From NCBI GenBank assembly GCA_963828185.1, contig CAWHDV010000002.1, positions 496,001 through 560,000 of the forward strand: 64,000 nucleotides of DNA, given 5' to 3'. Below, one piece after another: positions 17,218 through 26,814 of this stretch. Position 1 is the first letter of the stretch. Every line of letters starts with the position of its first letter. The notes beneath the pieces were generated by a model. It ran no database searches. It saw nothing but the letters and a program-made list of their open reading frames with translations, and had not been told where the DNA came from. The stretch comes from Rhodoblastus sp963828185 (GTDB lineage: Bacteria; Pseudomonadota; Alphaproteobacteria; Rhizobiales; Beijerinckiaceae). The translations under genes and the position numbers were made by a program.

Positions 17218-19227
17218 TCAATCGTGCGAAGCCCTCCCCGCCGTCAGCAGCAGGCTCGCGATGCGCTCGGCAAGCATCACGCCCGTGATCGGCTTGCGCA
17301 GCATGGCCAAGGAGCTGTCGACGGGGCCTCCGAACACGGCTTCGGCTTCGGCGGTATAGCCCGTCAGCAAAATCGCGGGCAGGCCTGGCCTTTGCTCCTG
17401 CGCCGCCCTGATCAGGGTGAGCCCGTCCATGGCGGGCATCGAGAAGTCGGAGACGAGCGCGTCGAAACGCTCGTCGGCGTTCAGCAACGCCAGGGCGGCG
17501 GCGGCGCTCGCGACCGGCACGACGGAATAACCGTGATGGGAGAGTTCTTCGCCCACCACCTGCAGCACGGGCTCGTCGTCATCGACCAGCAGGATACGCG
17601 CCGCCGCCGGCTCAGGCGAAGGCGCATCGCGCCCGGCCTTGTCGGCGTTGCGCGCGTTGGACGCCGGCAGCCAGATCGTCACTTTGGTTCCGCTTCCCGG
17701 CGCGCTCTCCACCGACAGGGCGCCGCCGGATTGTTCGGCGAAACCGCGCGCCATCGACAGGCCAAGTCCGGTCCCCTTGCCCTTCTCCTTGGTGGTGAAG
17801 AACGGCTCCAGCGCGCGGGCGAGCGTCTTCTCGTCCATCCCCGCGCCAGTGTCGGAGACGCAGAGGCGGATATAGTCGCCGGGCTCGAGATTTACGCTGT
17901 TTTCGCGGGCGGGAATTGCCTCGAGATCGGCCGAAAAGGCGATGACTTCGTCGCCGTCGAGCGCATCGCGCGCATTGGTCGCGAGATTGACCAGCGCCGT
18001 CTCGAGTTGGCTCTGGTCAACCTGGGCGTGCGGCAAGCCGGGCTTGACGCCAAGCCGCACGGTGATGGAGGCGCCCATTGTATGCGCCAGGACTTCCCGC
18101 ACGCCATCGAGGACGGCGCCGACGTTCACCGGTTCGGCGTGCAGATCGTCACGCCGCGCAAAGGCGAGCAGACGCCGGGTGATGGAGGCGCCGCGTTCGG
18201 AGGCGTCCTCCATCAGCCGCGCATATCGCGTCACCTTCGCGACGTCGCAAAGGTTGCGCTTGATCAGGCTTGCGCTGCCCGACACCGTTTGCAGAATGTT
18301 GTTGAAGTCATGGGCGACGCCGCCGGCCAGTTCGCCGAGGGCGCTCATCTTCTCGGCCTGGGCGAGACGCGCCTGCGTCGCCTCGCGCGCCGCGACTTCC
18401 TCCCGCACCCTTGTCTCGAGATCGGCGTTGAGGAGTCGCAACTCGTCCTCAGCCCGCCGCAGGGCGGTCACGTCGGCGACGCTCTCCATGACCGCCGCCG
18501 GATTCCCTCCCGCGTCGCGCTGCAGCACTTTCCGCGCCGCGACGATGATTTCCGTCCCGTCGCGTCGCCGGTGCCTCAGGTCGCCCGACCATTCGCCCTC
18601 ACGCAGCAAGACGGTTTCGATCTCCTGCAAAGAAACGGGGAAAACAGTTTCGAGCAATTCATGCGCCGACCTGCCGACCGCTTCCTTCGCGCTCCAGCCG
18701 TAAATGCGCTCGAATCCGGCCGACCAGAACAGGATTACGCCGTCCAGCTGGCGCACGATGACGGCGCTGAGATCGAGCATGGCCAGGAGATGGCGCGACT
18801 GCGCTTCGCGCTCGGCCAAAACAGTCTCGACCGCCTGCTGGGCGGTGATGTCGATATTGTTGCCACACCAATGGGTGATGCGGCCATGCGCGTCCCGGAC
18901 TGGCTGGGCGCGGCTCAGGAAGGTGCGATAGTCTCCGCCGGCGCTGCGCAGCGGGAAGATCATGTCGAATGGCTCGCCGGTCGCCAGCGACTCCGTCCAG
19001 CGCTCGACCACCTCGTCGACCGTGCGCGGATCATGCACGGATTTCCAGCCCCAGCCCTCCATCTCCGCCGGAGTGGTCCCGGTATAGTCGTACCAGCGCC
19101 GGCTATACCAGTAGATGTAGCCGGTCTCGTCGGCGATCCAGCTGAAAACGGGCTGGTTGTCGGCCAGCAGGCGAAAGTTCTCGTCGGGAATCTCTCGCCG
19201 CATCTGGCGCTTGACCGGTTCCGACAT
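17218..19227 (-). CDS. PAS-PAS hybrid sensor histidine kinase with C-terminal receiver
   Basis: Soluble hybrid kinase of 669 residues. There are two PAS domains (about residues 15-130 and 145-260; the first has the WYDYTG and NNIDIT motifs) and a short coiled coil (260-295). The HisKA domain has His306 in GGVAHDFNN, and the HATPase carries NATNARDAL-like, DTGAGM and GTGLGLSM motifs. A receiver domain follows (about 545-660) with the phospho-acceptor Asp in VSDFSMP. No membrane segment, so it senses a cytosolic signal. Divergent from the aldehyde oxidoreductase operon. No separate response regulator adjoins it; a distant phosphotransfer partner is likely. Confidence 0.92.
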   Translation of the reverse strand: MSEPVKRQMRREIPDENFRLLADNQPVFSWIADETGYIYWYSRRWYDYTGTTPAEMEGWGWKSVHDPRTVDEVVERWTESLATGEPFDMIFPLRSAGGDYRTFLSRAQPVRDAHGRITHWCGNNIDITAQQAVETVLAEREAQSRHLLAMLDLSAVIVRQLDGVILFWSAGFERIYGWSAKEAVGRSAHELLETVFPVSLQEIETVLLREGEWSGDLRHRRRDGTEIIVAARKVLQRDAGGNPAAVMESVADVTALRRAEDELRLLNADLETRVREEVAAREATQARLAQAEKMSALGELAGGVAHDFNNILQTVSGSASLIKRNLCDVAKVTRYARLMEDASERGASITRRLLAFARRDDLHAEPVNVGAVLDGVREVLAHTMGASITVRLGVKPGLPHAQVDQSQLETALVNLATNARDALDGDEVIAFSADLEAIPARENSVNLEPGDYIRLCVSDTGAGMDEKTLARALEPFFTTKEKGKGTGLGLSMARGFAEQSGGALSVESAPGSGTKVTIWLPASNARNADKAGRDAPSPEPAAARILLVDDDEPVLQVVGEELSHHGYSVVPVASAAAALALLNADERFDALVSDFSMPAMDGLTLIRAAQEQRPGLPAILLTGYTAEAEAVFGGPVDSSLAMLRKPITGVMLAERIASLLLTAGRASHD

Positions 19228-19464
19228 GGGCGCCTCGCAAGCCGGCTCGAGGATCGGGGGAAACGAGTTCGTGTGCGTCAGCTAAACCACTGATAGCCCG
19301 ATTAAACTAAATCCTGTCAATGATTTCAACCGAACTTTTCGACCCCTGGCCAAGATCGCGCCGGAGGCCGGGCGCCGCGAGGAGCGCCCGCAAATGGAAC
19401 CCGACCGATTGTTGGCGATTAAAGGTCCGCCGAACATTTTTCACGTCATGAGCGGAGGATGCCG

Positions 19465-19983
19465 ATGGCTTCGACCAGCGCTTCGCCTCGAACGGCCGAG
19501 GGGAGGACTCCGATTGCAGCCCAGTTTTCTGTCTGCCTTGTCGTCAACGGCGTCGAGCGCCGGCTTGCATTGCCGCCGTGGACGACCCTGCTCGACGCGC
19601 TGCGCGACCATCTCGGCCTGACCGGAACGAAAAAAGGCTGCGACCACGGCCAGTGCGGCGCCTGCACGGTGCTGGCCGACGGGCGGCGGATCAACGCCTG
19701 CCTGCGGCTGGCCGTGATGAGCGATGGCGCTGACATCACCACCATCGAGGGGCTGGCGACTGACGGCGCGCTGCATCCGCTGCAGCAGGCCTTCATCGAC
19801 CATGACGCCTTCCAGTGCGGCTATTGCACGCCCGGGCAAATCTGTTCGGCCGCCGGCATGATCGCTGAAGGCGGGGCGCGCACGGCCGACGAGATCCGCG
19901 AACTGATGAGTGGCAATCTCTGCCGTTGCGGCGCCTATCCCAACATCGTCGCGGCGATCCGGCAAGCGATGGCGCAACCATGA
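19465..19983 (+). CDS. paoA: Aldehyde oxidoreductase 2Fe-2S subunit (PaoA/YagT type)
   Basis: Small iron-sulfur subunit of a molybdenum hydroxylase of the xanthine oxidase family. The N-terminal plant-ferredoxin cluster has CDHGQCGACTVL, and the C-terminal cluster has CGYCTPGQ and NLCRCGAY, giving all eight cysteine ligands. ATG 19465 has GGAGG six bases upstream; ATG 19459 lies too close to that site. I see no clear Tat signal, although E. coli PaoA has one. The stop overlaps the start of the FAD subunit (ATGA). It passes electrons from the molybdenum centre to FAD. Confidence 0.92.
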   Translation: MASTSASPRTAEGRTPIAAQFSVCLVVNGVERRLALPPWTTLLDALRDHLGLTGTKKGCDHGQCGACTVLADGRRINACLRLAVMSDGADITTIEGLATDGALHPLQQAFIDHDAFQCGYCTPGQICSAAGMIAEGGARTADEIRELMSGNLCRCGAYPNIVAAIRQAMAQP

Positions 19984-20996
19984 TCAACTTCGATTATTTT
20001 CGCGCGACCGACATAGCCGACGCCGTGCGACGGATCGCCGCCGACACAGGCGCCAGGGTCATCGCCGGCGGCACCAATCTCATCGACCTGATGAAGGAGG
20101 ACGTCGAACGGCCAAGCCGCCTGATCGACATTTCGCGGCTTCCGCTCAAGGCGGTCGAGGAAATTGCGGGAGGGGTGGTGCGCATCGGCGCGCTGGTTGC
20201 CAATTCCGACCTCGCCTGGCATCCGCTCGTCGAGCAGCGCTATCCCATGCTGTCGAGCGCGATCATGGCCGGCGCCTCGCCGCAATTGCGCAACATGGCG
20301 ACGACCGGCGGCAATCTGCTGCAACGGACGCGCTGCCATTATTTCTACGATCCGGCGACGCCGTGCAACAAGCGCGAGCCTGGCGGCGGATGTCCCGCGC
20401 GCGATGGCCTCAACCGCATGCACGCCATTCTCGGCGCGAGCGACGCCTGCGTCGCCACCCACCCTTCCGACATGTGCGTCGCGTTGGCCGCACTGGAGGC
20501 GGTGGTGCGCGTGGCGGGTCCGACGGGCGAACGAGCGATCCCCTTCGCCGATTTCCATCGCCTGCCGGGCGAGACGCCGCAGCGCGACACGAACCTTCGT
20601 CCCGACGAAATCGTCACGGCGATCGAACTGCCCCCGAAAGGCTTTGCCCTGAACCATACCTATCTGAAAATCCGCGACCGCCACTCCTACGCTTTTGCGC
20701 TCGTGTCCGTGGCGGCCGGCCTCGAACTCGACGGCGGCGTCATCAGGGACGCCCGGCTGGCGCTCGGCGGCGTCGCCGCAAAACCCTGGCGCGACCAGGA
20801 GGCGGAAGCGGCGCTGCGCGGCCAGCCGCCGGGTCCCGCCGCTTTCGCTCAGGCGGCGGAGCTTGTTTTGCGCGACGCGCGTGGCCTCGCGCAAAATTCC
20901 TTCAAGATCGAGCTGGCGCGGCGCGCCATCGTCCGCGCGCTGACGCAGGCCGCGAACGGCGAGCCGCAAATCCAGTCCGACAAGACGATCCGGTGA
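19980..20996 (+). CDS. paoB: Aldehyde oxidoreductase FAD-binding subunit (PaoB/YagS type)
   Basis: FAD subunit of 338 residues, with VIAGGTNLIDLMK for FAD binding near residue 27 and ATTGGNLLQRTRC in the middle. The extra insertion with Cys residues (RCHYFYDPATPCNKREPGGGC) matches the additional 4Fe-4S cluster known in the E. coli PaoB branch, so this is a PaoABC-type periplasmic or cytosolic aldehyde oxidase rather than xanthine dehydrogenase. Starts at ATG 19980, coupled to paoA. The large subunit begins six bases after its stop. Confidence 0.92.
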   Translation: MINFDYFRATDIADAVRRIAADTGARVIAGGTNLIDLMKEDVERPSRLIDISRLPLKAVEEIAGGVVRIGALVANSDLAWHPLVEQRYPMLSSAIMAGASPQLRNMATTGGNLLQRTRCHYFYDPATPCNKREPGGGCPARDGLNRMHAILGASDACVATHPSDMCVALAALEAVVRVAGPTGERAIPFADFHRLPGETPQRDTNLRPDEIVTAIELPPKGFALNHTYLKIRDRHSYAFALVSVAAGLELDGGVIRDARLALGGVAAKPWRDQEAEAALRGQPPGPAAFAQAAELVLRDARGLAQNSFKIELARRAIVRALTQAANGEPQIQSDKTIR

Positions 20997-21001
20997 GCCC
21001 C

Positions 21002-23244
21002 ATGACGATTCGCGGTGGCGCTCCCCATATCGGAACCGCGACATCCCGCATCGATGGCCACGCGAAGGTCACCGGCCAGGCGAAATACGCGGCGGAATTT
21101 TCTCCCCCGATCTCGCCCATGCCGTCGTCGTCGCATCGACGATCGCCAGGGGCCGCATCACGCGGATCGACACAAGCGGCGCCTTGCGGATCGCGGGCGT
21201 GATCGACGTGCTGACGCACCAGAATAGACCCCGCATGGCCGGCGACGACGCCGCCTACAAGGACGATGTCGCGCCGCAGGGTTCGCCGTTCCGGCCGCTC
21301 TACAATGACAGGGTGCTTTTCAGCGGACAGCCTGTGGCGCTCGTGCTGGCCGAGGATTGGGAGACCGCCCGCTTCGCCGCTTCGCAAGTCCGTGTGGACT
21401 ACCAGCAGGAGGCGCACGCGACCGACCTTTTTCGCCAGCGCGAAAAGGCCTTCACGCTTGCCGGCGAGGCCTTCGCCATGTCGCTCGCCAAGCCGCGCGG
21501 CGACGTCGAAACGGCGCTGGCGCGATCGCAGGTTCGCCATGCGGCGGAATATTATATTCCGATCGAGCACCACAATCCGATGGAGCTTTACGCCGCGACG
21601 GTTCGCTGGGAGGGCGACGGCAAGCTCACGGTTCATGACAAGACGCAGGGCGTGCAGAACGTCCAGCGCTGGCTCTGCGGCGTCCTCGACATGAAGCCGG
21701 AGGATTTGCGCGTCCTGTCGCCTTACGTCGGCGGAGCCTTCGGCTCGGGCCTGCGCCCGAATTATCAGGCGGCGCTGGCGGCGCTGGCGGCCCTTGCGCT
21801 GCGTCGCTCGGTCCGACTCGTGCTGAGCCGCCAGCAAATGTACGCGCTGAGTTGCCGGCCGGCGAGCATCGAGACGCTTGCGCTGGGCGCCGACCCTGAC
21901 GGGACGCTTCAGGCGATCACGCACGAGGCGACGGCGATGACTTCGCAATACGAGGCCTTTGCCCGCAACGACACCACCTGGTCGGGCGTTCTCTATGACT
22001 GCGCCAACGCGCGCTATGCGCACAAACTGGCGCGGCTCGATCTTCCCACGCCTTGCGACATGCGCGCGCCGGGCGCGGCGACCGGCATGTTTGCGCTCGA
22101 ATGCGCGATGGACGAACTTGCGGTGGCGCTGAAGCTCGATCCGTTGGCGCTGCGGCTGCGCGCCTATTCGGATCTCGACCAGAATGACGGCGTCCCCTTC
22201 ACCAGCAAGGCTTTGCGCTCCTGCTACAGCGAGGGCGCCGCGGCGTTCGGCTGGGGGCGTCGAAGCCCGGAGCCCCGCTCGATGCGCGACGGCAAACAGC
22301 TGGTCGGCTGGGGCATGGCCACGGGCGTCTGGGAAGCCTTGCAGATGCCGTTCGCTGTCCGCATAAGCCTGTCGGTCAATGGCCACGCCGAGGTGGCCTG
22401 CGCCACTTCCGATATCGGCACGGGCACCTATACGATCATGGCGCAAGTGGCCGCCGACATGCTCGGCCTGCCGCTCGACTCCATCAGCGTTGAACTCGGC
22501 GATTCCGCCTTGCCGCAAGCGCAGGTCGAGGGCGGATCGTGGACAGCGGCGTCGGTGTCGAACGCGATCGCCAACGCCGCCGAGGCGGTGCGGAGCGAAT
22601 TGCTTGACCTGGCCAGGAGGGCGCCCAATTCGCCTTTCGCCGATCTGGGGCTCGAAGACGTTTCGTTCGCCGACGGAACGATGGTCAACCGTAGCGACCC
22701 GTCTCGCATGGCGTCCTTCGCGGACGTGATGCGCCTCGCCGGGGTGGAGCGGATCGAGCAGGAACGATCGAGCAATTTCAAGCGCGACAACGAACACGCG
22801 CGCAACACGCACTCGGCGGTTTTCGCCGAAGTGAAAGTCGACGAGCAATTGGGCGTCATCCGAGTCACGCGCGTCGTCAGCGCGGTCGCGGCCGGACAAA
22901 TCCTCAACCCGAAAACTGCGCGCAGCCAGATTTCAGGGAGCGTCGTGTGGGGGATCGGCATGGCGCTGCATGAGGAAACGCTTGTCGATCACGCCTTCGG
23001 GCGCGTCATGAACGCCAACATCGCCGAATACCATATTCCGACCAACGCCGACGTCGGGGAAATCGAGGTGATCTTCGTCGATGAACCGGATGCGATCATC
23101 AATCCGCTGGGCGTCAAGGGACTGGGAGAAATCGGCATCGTCGGCGTCGCCGCGGCGATCGCCAACGCCGTCCATCACGCCACCGGAGCGCGCGTGCGCG
23201 ACCTGCCGATCACCCTGGACAAGCTGACGCGATCACCGGCGTGA
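21002..23244 (+). CDS. paoC: Aldehyde oxidoreductase molybdenum-binding subunit (PaoC/YagR type), frameshifted near 21106
   Basis: Catalytic subunit of ~747 residues that binds molybdopterin cytosine dinucleotide. The N-terminal 35 codons from ATG 21002 read GGAPHIGTATSRIDG then KVTGQAKYAAEF. The frame then shifts by one base in a C5 run (21104-21108) into the long frame that holds GGAFGSG, the CDMRAPGAATG segment and the catalytic-Glu motif KGLGEIG. With one base restored the protein is complete. Substrate is probably aromatic or aliphatic aldehydes; MCD cofactor assembly genes are not in the window. The run position suggests a sequence error, but a true inactivating mutation cannot be excluded. 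Confidence 0.87.
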
Positions 23245-23277
23245 GGCGGGAGGGCATGACGGCGAGAAGTGCGGCGT

Positions 23278-23646
23278 CTAGTTCAGGACGCCTTCGAGCG
23301 TGCGCTGAAGCTGATGCTGGAAAATGGGTTTGAACAGCGTCGCCGCGGGATGGGCGCCGTCGATCCTCGCCACGTTCGCCGGCTCGCGCGAACCGGTGAT
23401 GAATACGACCGGGCAACCGCTCGCGCTGCGGATTTCCAGCGCCGCGTCCACGCCGTCCTTGGCGCCCTTGAGCCTGACGTCCATGAGTACGAGGTCCGGA
23501 TGCGTCGTCGCCGCCGTTCGCACCGCGCCGTCGGCCGTGTCGGCGATTCCGCAGACGATGAGGCCGAGGTCGGAAACCATGTCCGACAGCAGTTCGGCGA
23601 TCAGAAACTCGTCCTCGACGACAAGCACCTTTTGTCCGGTCCGCAT
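23278..23646 (-). CDS. Single-domain response regulator
   Basis: A receiver domain alone (122 aa): acidic pocket VVEDE near the start, phospho-acceptor Asp in LVLMDVRLKG, Thr in VFITGS and Lys in LFKPI. No output domain, so it signals through protein contact or as an intermediate. Its ATG shares one base with the stop of the upstream HWE-type kinase, which is therefore the cognate partner. HWE/HisKA_2 kinases are commonly paired with such short receivers in alphaproteobacterial general stress or light pathways (family knowledge; not shown here). Confidence 0.92.
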   Translation of the reverse strand: MRTGQKVLVVEDEFLIAELLSDMVSDLGLIVCGIADTADGAVRTAATTHPDLVLMDVRLKGAKDGVDAALEIRSASGCPVVFITGSREPANVARIDGAHPAATLFKPIFQHQLQRTLEGVLN

Positions 23647-25154
23647 CAGCTTCTCCTTTGAATCGGAAACGCCACGACGACTTGCGTTCCGCCGTCGAAG
23701 CCCGCGCTGAGTTCGCCGTCGATCTGCTTCACCAGTCCCTTGATGATCTTCCCGCCCGTGCCTGAGCCGCTGAGGAGCTTCGCATGTCCTTCCTCCGAGG
23801 CGCCATTGTCGCGGATGGTGACGATTCCCCTCGCCGCGGCGCGATGGAATTCGAGCGAAACCAGCGCCGGACCTTGCGCTGGATGCGCGTGTTTCACGGC
23901 GTTGCTCAACAATTCCGTCACGATCAGACCCAGCGGCACGGCGACGTCCAGCCCGAGTTTTACGCGCCCCTGCGCGACGGCGACCTTGAGCCTCCCGTCC
24001 GCTGCGAAGGTCGTTTCGATCTTGGCCGCGAGCTCATGAAAAAAGCCCGAGAGTTCGATTGTTTCGAGATCCTCCGACGCCATCAATTGCTGATGCACCA
24101 GACCGATCGTATAGACCCGCTGGCGCAGCTGGCCGAGCCAGTCCTTCAGGCGCGCATCGACGGTTTGGCGCATTTCCATCGCCGCCAGCGCGTCGACCAC
24201 CTGGAGATTGTTCTTCACGCGGTGATAGACCTCGCGCAGCAGGAGATCGCGCTGCGTGACCGCGGCCTCCAGCGCCGCGCTGCGTTCGTTCAGGCTCCGC
24301 TCGGCGCTCTTGATGTCGGTGATGTCGCGCGTGACCATGGCGAAGCCGATGATCGCGCCGGCCGCGTCGCGCACCGGGGCCAGGCTGACGGAGCTATCGC
24401 GCGTCTCCCCCTCGAGGTTCGACATCAGCGTCTGCCAGCGGACGAAAGTCGCCCCCGTCCGCGCGTCGCGCAATTTCGCGGCGGCGGCCTTTCGCGCGTC
24501 CGGGTGGAACAACTCGACGGCCGATCGACCCTGCGCGTCGTCGGAGCGGATGCCAAAGGCCTCCGCGGCCGCATCGTTCACGGAGAGGATCGCCCCATCG
24601 AGATCGAGGGCGAATATGGGGTCCGGCGCCTGTCGCAAGACCGTCGCCATGTAACGTTCCGACAGCAGGATATGCCGATCTCGCCGCTCGCTTTCGCCGC
24701 CTGGCGACCGCAGGGCGATCTGCGCATTGATGCGCTCGCGCACCGCCGCGACGGCCACAAGGTGGCGCGAGGCGCGCGCGGCTTCGAAGATCACCGCGGT
24801 CGTCTTGGGCATCGGATCCGCCGAGGCGGCGGTCCAGGCGTCCGACAGGCTGGGCACGAAAGGCAAAGTCGCGCGAAATTTCTCAAGCTGCGGATTGTCG
24901 ACCAGGAAGACCACCTGCGCCGAGGGACTGCCTTGTCTGAGACGATCGGCGGCGGCATAAGGCTGCATGGCCCTGGGTCCGATGACAATGACGTCGCCAT
25001 TCGTCACAGCGCCTGCATCGGCGCCACGATCGTCGAGATCGACCGCCGTGACGCTGGCCGTCCTGTCGCACCGCAGGATTTCCGACAGGCGGCGGGCCGC
25101 GCCGTCGAGACCGGTCAGGAACACCGTATAAGCGGCCTTTTCAGCCACATCCAC
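23646..25154 (-). CDS. PAS sensor histidine kinase of the HisKA_2/HWE class
   Basis: Soluble kinase of 502 residues. The N-terminal ~120 residues resemble a degenerate receiver-like domain. A PAS domain follows (about 165-290, with DPIFALDLDGAILSVNDAA and a VTRDITD end). The HisKA_2 domain carries the phospho-accepting His in REVYHRVKNNLQ, and the ATPase domain starts with VTELLSNAVKHAHP. Downstream partner is the overlapping single-domain receiver. Start at the ATG of 25154, five bases before the stop of the acyl-CoA dehydrogenase upstream, so all three may be one transcript. Input signal unknown. Confidence 0.9.
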   Translation of the reverse strand: MDVAEKAAYTVFLTGLDGAARRLSEILRCDRTASVTAVDLDDRGADAGAVTNGDVIVIGPRAMQPYAAADRLRQGSPSAQVVFLVDNPQLEKFRATLPFVPSLSDAWTAASADPMPKTTAVIFEAARASRHLVAVAAVRERINAQIALRSPGGESERRDRHILLSERYMATVLRQAPDPIFALDLDGAILSVNDAAAEAFGIRSDDAQGRSAVELFHPDARKAAAAKLRDARTGATFVRWQTLMSNLEGETRDSSVSLAPVRDAAGAIIGFAMVTRDITDIKSAERSLNERSAALEAAVTQRDLLLREVYHRVKNNLQVVDALAAMEMRQTVDARLKDWLGQLRQRVYTIGLVHQQLMASEDLETIELSGFFHELAAKIETTFAADGRLKVAVAQGRVKLGLDVAVPLGLIVTELLSNAVKHAHPAQGPALVSLEFHRAAARGIVTIRDNGASEEGHAKLLSGSGTGGKIIKGLVKQIDGELSAGFDGGTQVVVAFPIQRRS

Positions 25155-25159
25155 GATCC

Positions 25160-26347
25160 TTACAGCAGAGGAAGCCCGACCAGGGTATGGCCAAGCCAGT
25201 TCCTGAGAAGATGCGATGTCGGCGACATGATATGCGCCGCTTGCGCGTCACGCAGCAGGCGCGCGATCTTGCCGTTTTCTCCATAACCGCTGCCGCCCAC
25301 CAGGCTCATGGCGTCGCTCGTCACCGAGACGGCCATTTCGGCGACGTCGATCTTGGCGGCGAACAAGGCCCGCGACGCCAGTGTCGAGCCCGCGTCGCCC
25401 AACCGGGCGGCGTGATGGACAAGCTGCCGCGCCCGCTCGATGCGCACCCACATGTCGGCGACCTGGTCGGACAATACGTCGAGCGAGCCGAGGATCTTGC
25501 CCGTGTGGTCGTGCCTGCGCCGGGAGAGATGAGCGATCGCGGCCTCGAGCGCCGCTCTGGCGACGCCGAGATAGACGCCCGACATGGCGATGAGGAAATA
25601 GGGCGCGACCACTTCGAAGACGTACCAGAGTTCATCGCCGAACGACCCGAGCAGATTTTGCGCGGGCGCCCGGACATTGTCGAGCCTCAGACCGCGCGAA
25701 CTATTGCCGCGCATGCCCAGTCCGCGCCAGGGCTCCTGCCATTCCAGGCCGGGCGCGCCGGCGTCCACGACGATGCAGGAAAAACTGCCCGGATCAAGCT
25801 CCTGTCCGGGAGGAACCGCGGAGACGACATAGGAATTGGCATGGCCGCCATTGGTCACGAAGCTCTTGCGGCCATTGAGCCGGAAGCCTCCATCTTCCGC
25901 CTCGGCGACGGCGCGCGGCAGATAGAAATGCGACCCGGTCTCCGGCTCGCTCAAGGCCAGGGTCGTGAGATGGCGGCCTTCGGCGATGGGGCGAAGGTAT
26001 CGCTCGCTCTGGAAGGGCGTGGCCTTCGCCGAGAGAACCTTGGAGGCGACGCAGTGCATGCCGAAGCACATGGCGGTCGAGCTGCAGGCGGCGCCGAGTT
26101 CCTCGTTGAGGATCGCCAGCGCCAACAGGCCCAATTCGAGACCGCCGCAGGAGCGCGGGATGTGCAGCCCGAGCAGTCCCGCATCGGCGAGGGCGCGCAA
26201 TCCCGCCCGCGGCCATTCGGCGTCGCGATCGACCTCGCCGGCGTTCGGCTCCAGCACCTCGACCGCTATACGCGAACCCAGGTCCTTCACTTTCGCCACG
26301 GACGAAACTTCTGCCTCTGCGACCTTTCCGAGCATGGGAACTCCCAT
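25160..26347 (-). CDS. Acyl-CoA dehydrogenase
   Basis: FAD enzyme of ~395 residues introducing a double bond into an acyl-CoA. The three-domain ACAD layout is visible: N-terminal helices, a middle beta domain beginning with LALSEPETGSHF, and a C-terminal helical domain ending VGGSGYGENGKIARLLRDAQA. Chain-length preference cannot be told. ATG 26347 and ATG 26335 are both possible starts; the latter has GGGAG five bases upstream. Upstream reading to 26422 lacks sense. It precedes the HWE kinase/receiver pair on the same strand. Confidence 0.9.
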   Translation of the reverse strand: MGVPMLGKVAEAEVSSVAKVKDLGSRIAVEVLEPNAGEVDRDAEWPRAGLRALADAGLLGLHIPRSCGGLELGLLALAILNEELGAACSSTAMCFGMHCVASKVLSAKATPFQSERYLRPIAEGRHLTTLALSEPETGSHFYLPRAVAEAEDGGFRLNGRKSFVTNGGHANSYVVSAVPPGQELDPGSFSCIVVDAGAPGLEWQEPWRGLGMRGNSSRGLRLDNVRAPAQNLLGSFGDELWYVFEVVAPYFLIAMSGVYLGVARAALEAAIAHLSRRRHDHTGKILGSLDVLSDQVADMWVRIERARQLVHHAARLGDAGSTLASRALFAAKIDVAEMAVSVTSDAMSLVGGSGYGENGKIARLLRDAQAAHIMSPTSHLLRNWLGHTLVGLPLL

Positions 26348-26559
26348 CCAGACGATCTCCGACGAACGCGGCCGACCGACCGCGGCTCCGCCCTCGGCAA
26401 AGCCGCCTTGCGGCGGACGCAATTATCAGAAAACGGCTAGGCCATAGCTTTTCGCGACAAGCGCACGCCTTGAGCGCACCCGAACCACAAACTGTTAGGA
26501 CAATTCACTGCCAAGTCAAGCAAAGGCCTTGCAGACGCAATACTTCAGCTTTGCTTTGC

Positions 26560-26622
26560 AATGGGGCTCGCCGTAACTTGAAATGGGGCTCGCCGTAACT
26601 TTATATGCGGTTTGCCGTGCTT
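26560..26622. repeat. Three tandem ~22-base repeats, probable insertion-sequence end
   Basis: Two exact copies of AATGGGGCTCGCCGTAACTT (26560-26579 and 26582-26601) are followed by a degenerate third copy (about 26604-26622). Multiple short direct repeats of this kind mark the ends of IS21-type elements. They lie just outside a second repeat pair belonging to the istA remnant, so two different element ends may meet here. Confidence 0.55.
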
Positions 26623-26708
26623 GATGCGCATTTCGAGAAAAGCGTGGCAGGCCCTCCCCATGGACGGCGCAGCGCAAGGGAACCGCTTTCTTCGCCAACT
26701 CTGTTGAG

Positions 26709-26761
26709 TTCCACCGAGAACTGACCCGTTAAGGCCGAAAATTTCCACTGAGATTTGACCC
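26709..26761. repeat. IS21-type terminal direct repeats at the left end of the istA remnant
   Basis: Two copies of a 19-base sequence, TTCCACCGAGAACTGACCC (26709-26727) and TTCCACTGAGATTTGACCC (26743-26761), differ at three positions. They lie just upstream of the istA remnant, as expected for transposase binding sites at an IS21-family left end. The matching inverted end on the right was not found. Confidence 0.6.
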
Positions 26762-26814
26762 ATGTTTTGACCCCACCCTTGCTGTTTTCAGCGGGGGGCA
26801 ACGGAGTGATCGAC

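Noticed and set aside
17008..19293. 761-codon plus-strand frame opposite the hybrid kinase
   Set aside because: Antisense to clear PAS, HisKA, HATPase and receiver domains.
20902..22899. 665-codon minus-strand frame opposite paoC
   Set aside because: Shadow of the molybdenum subunit gene; Arg/His-rich without family features.
26560..26622. Short repeats considered as a CRISPR array
   Set aside because: Only three copies with 2-base gaps instead of spacers; fits an IS end.
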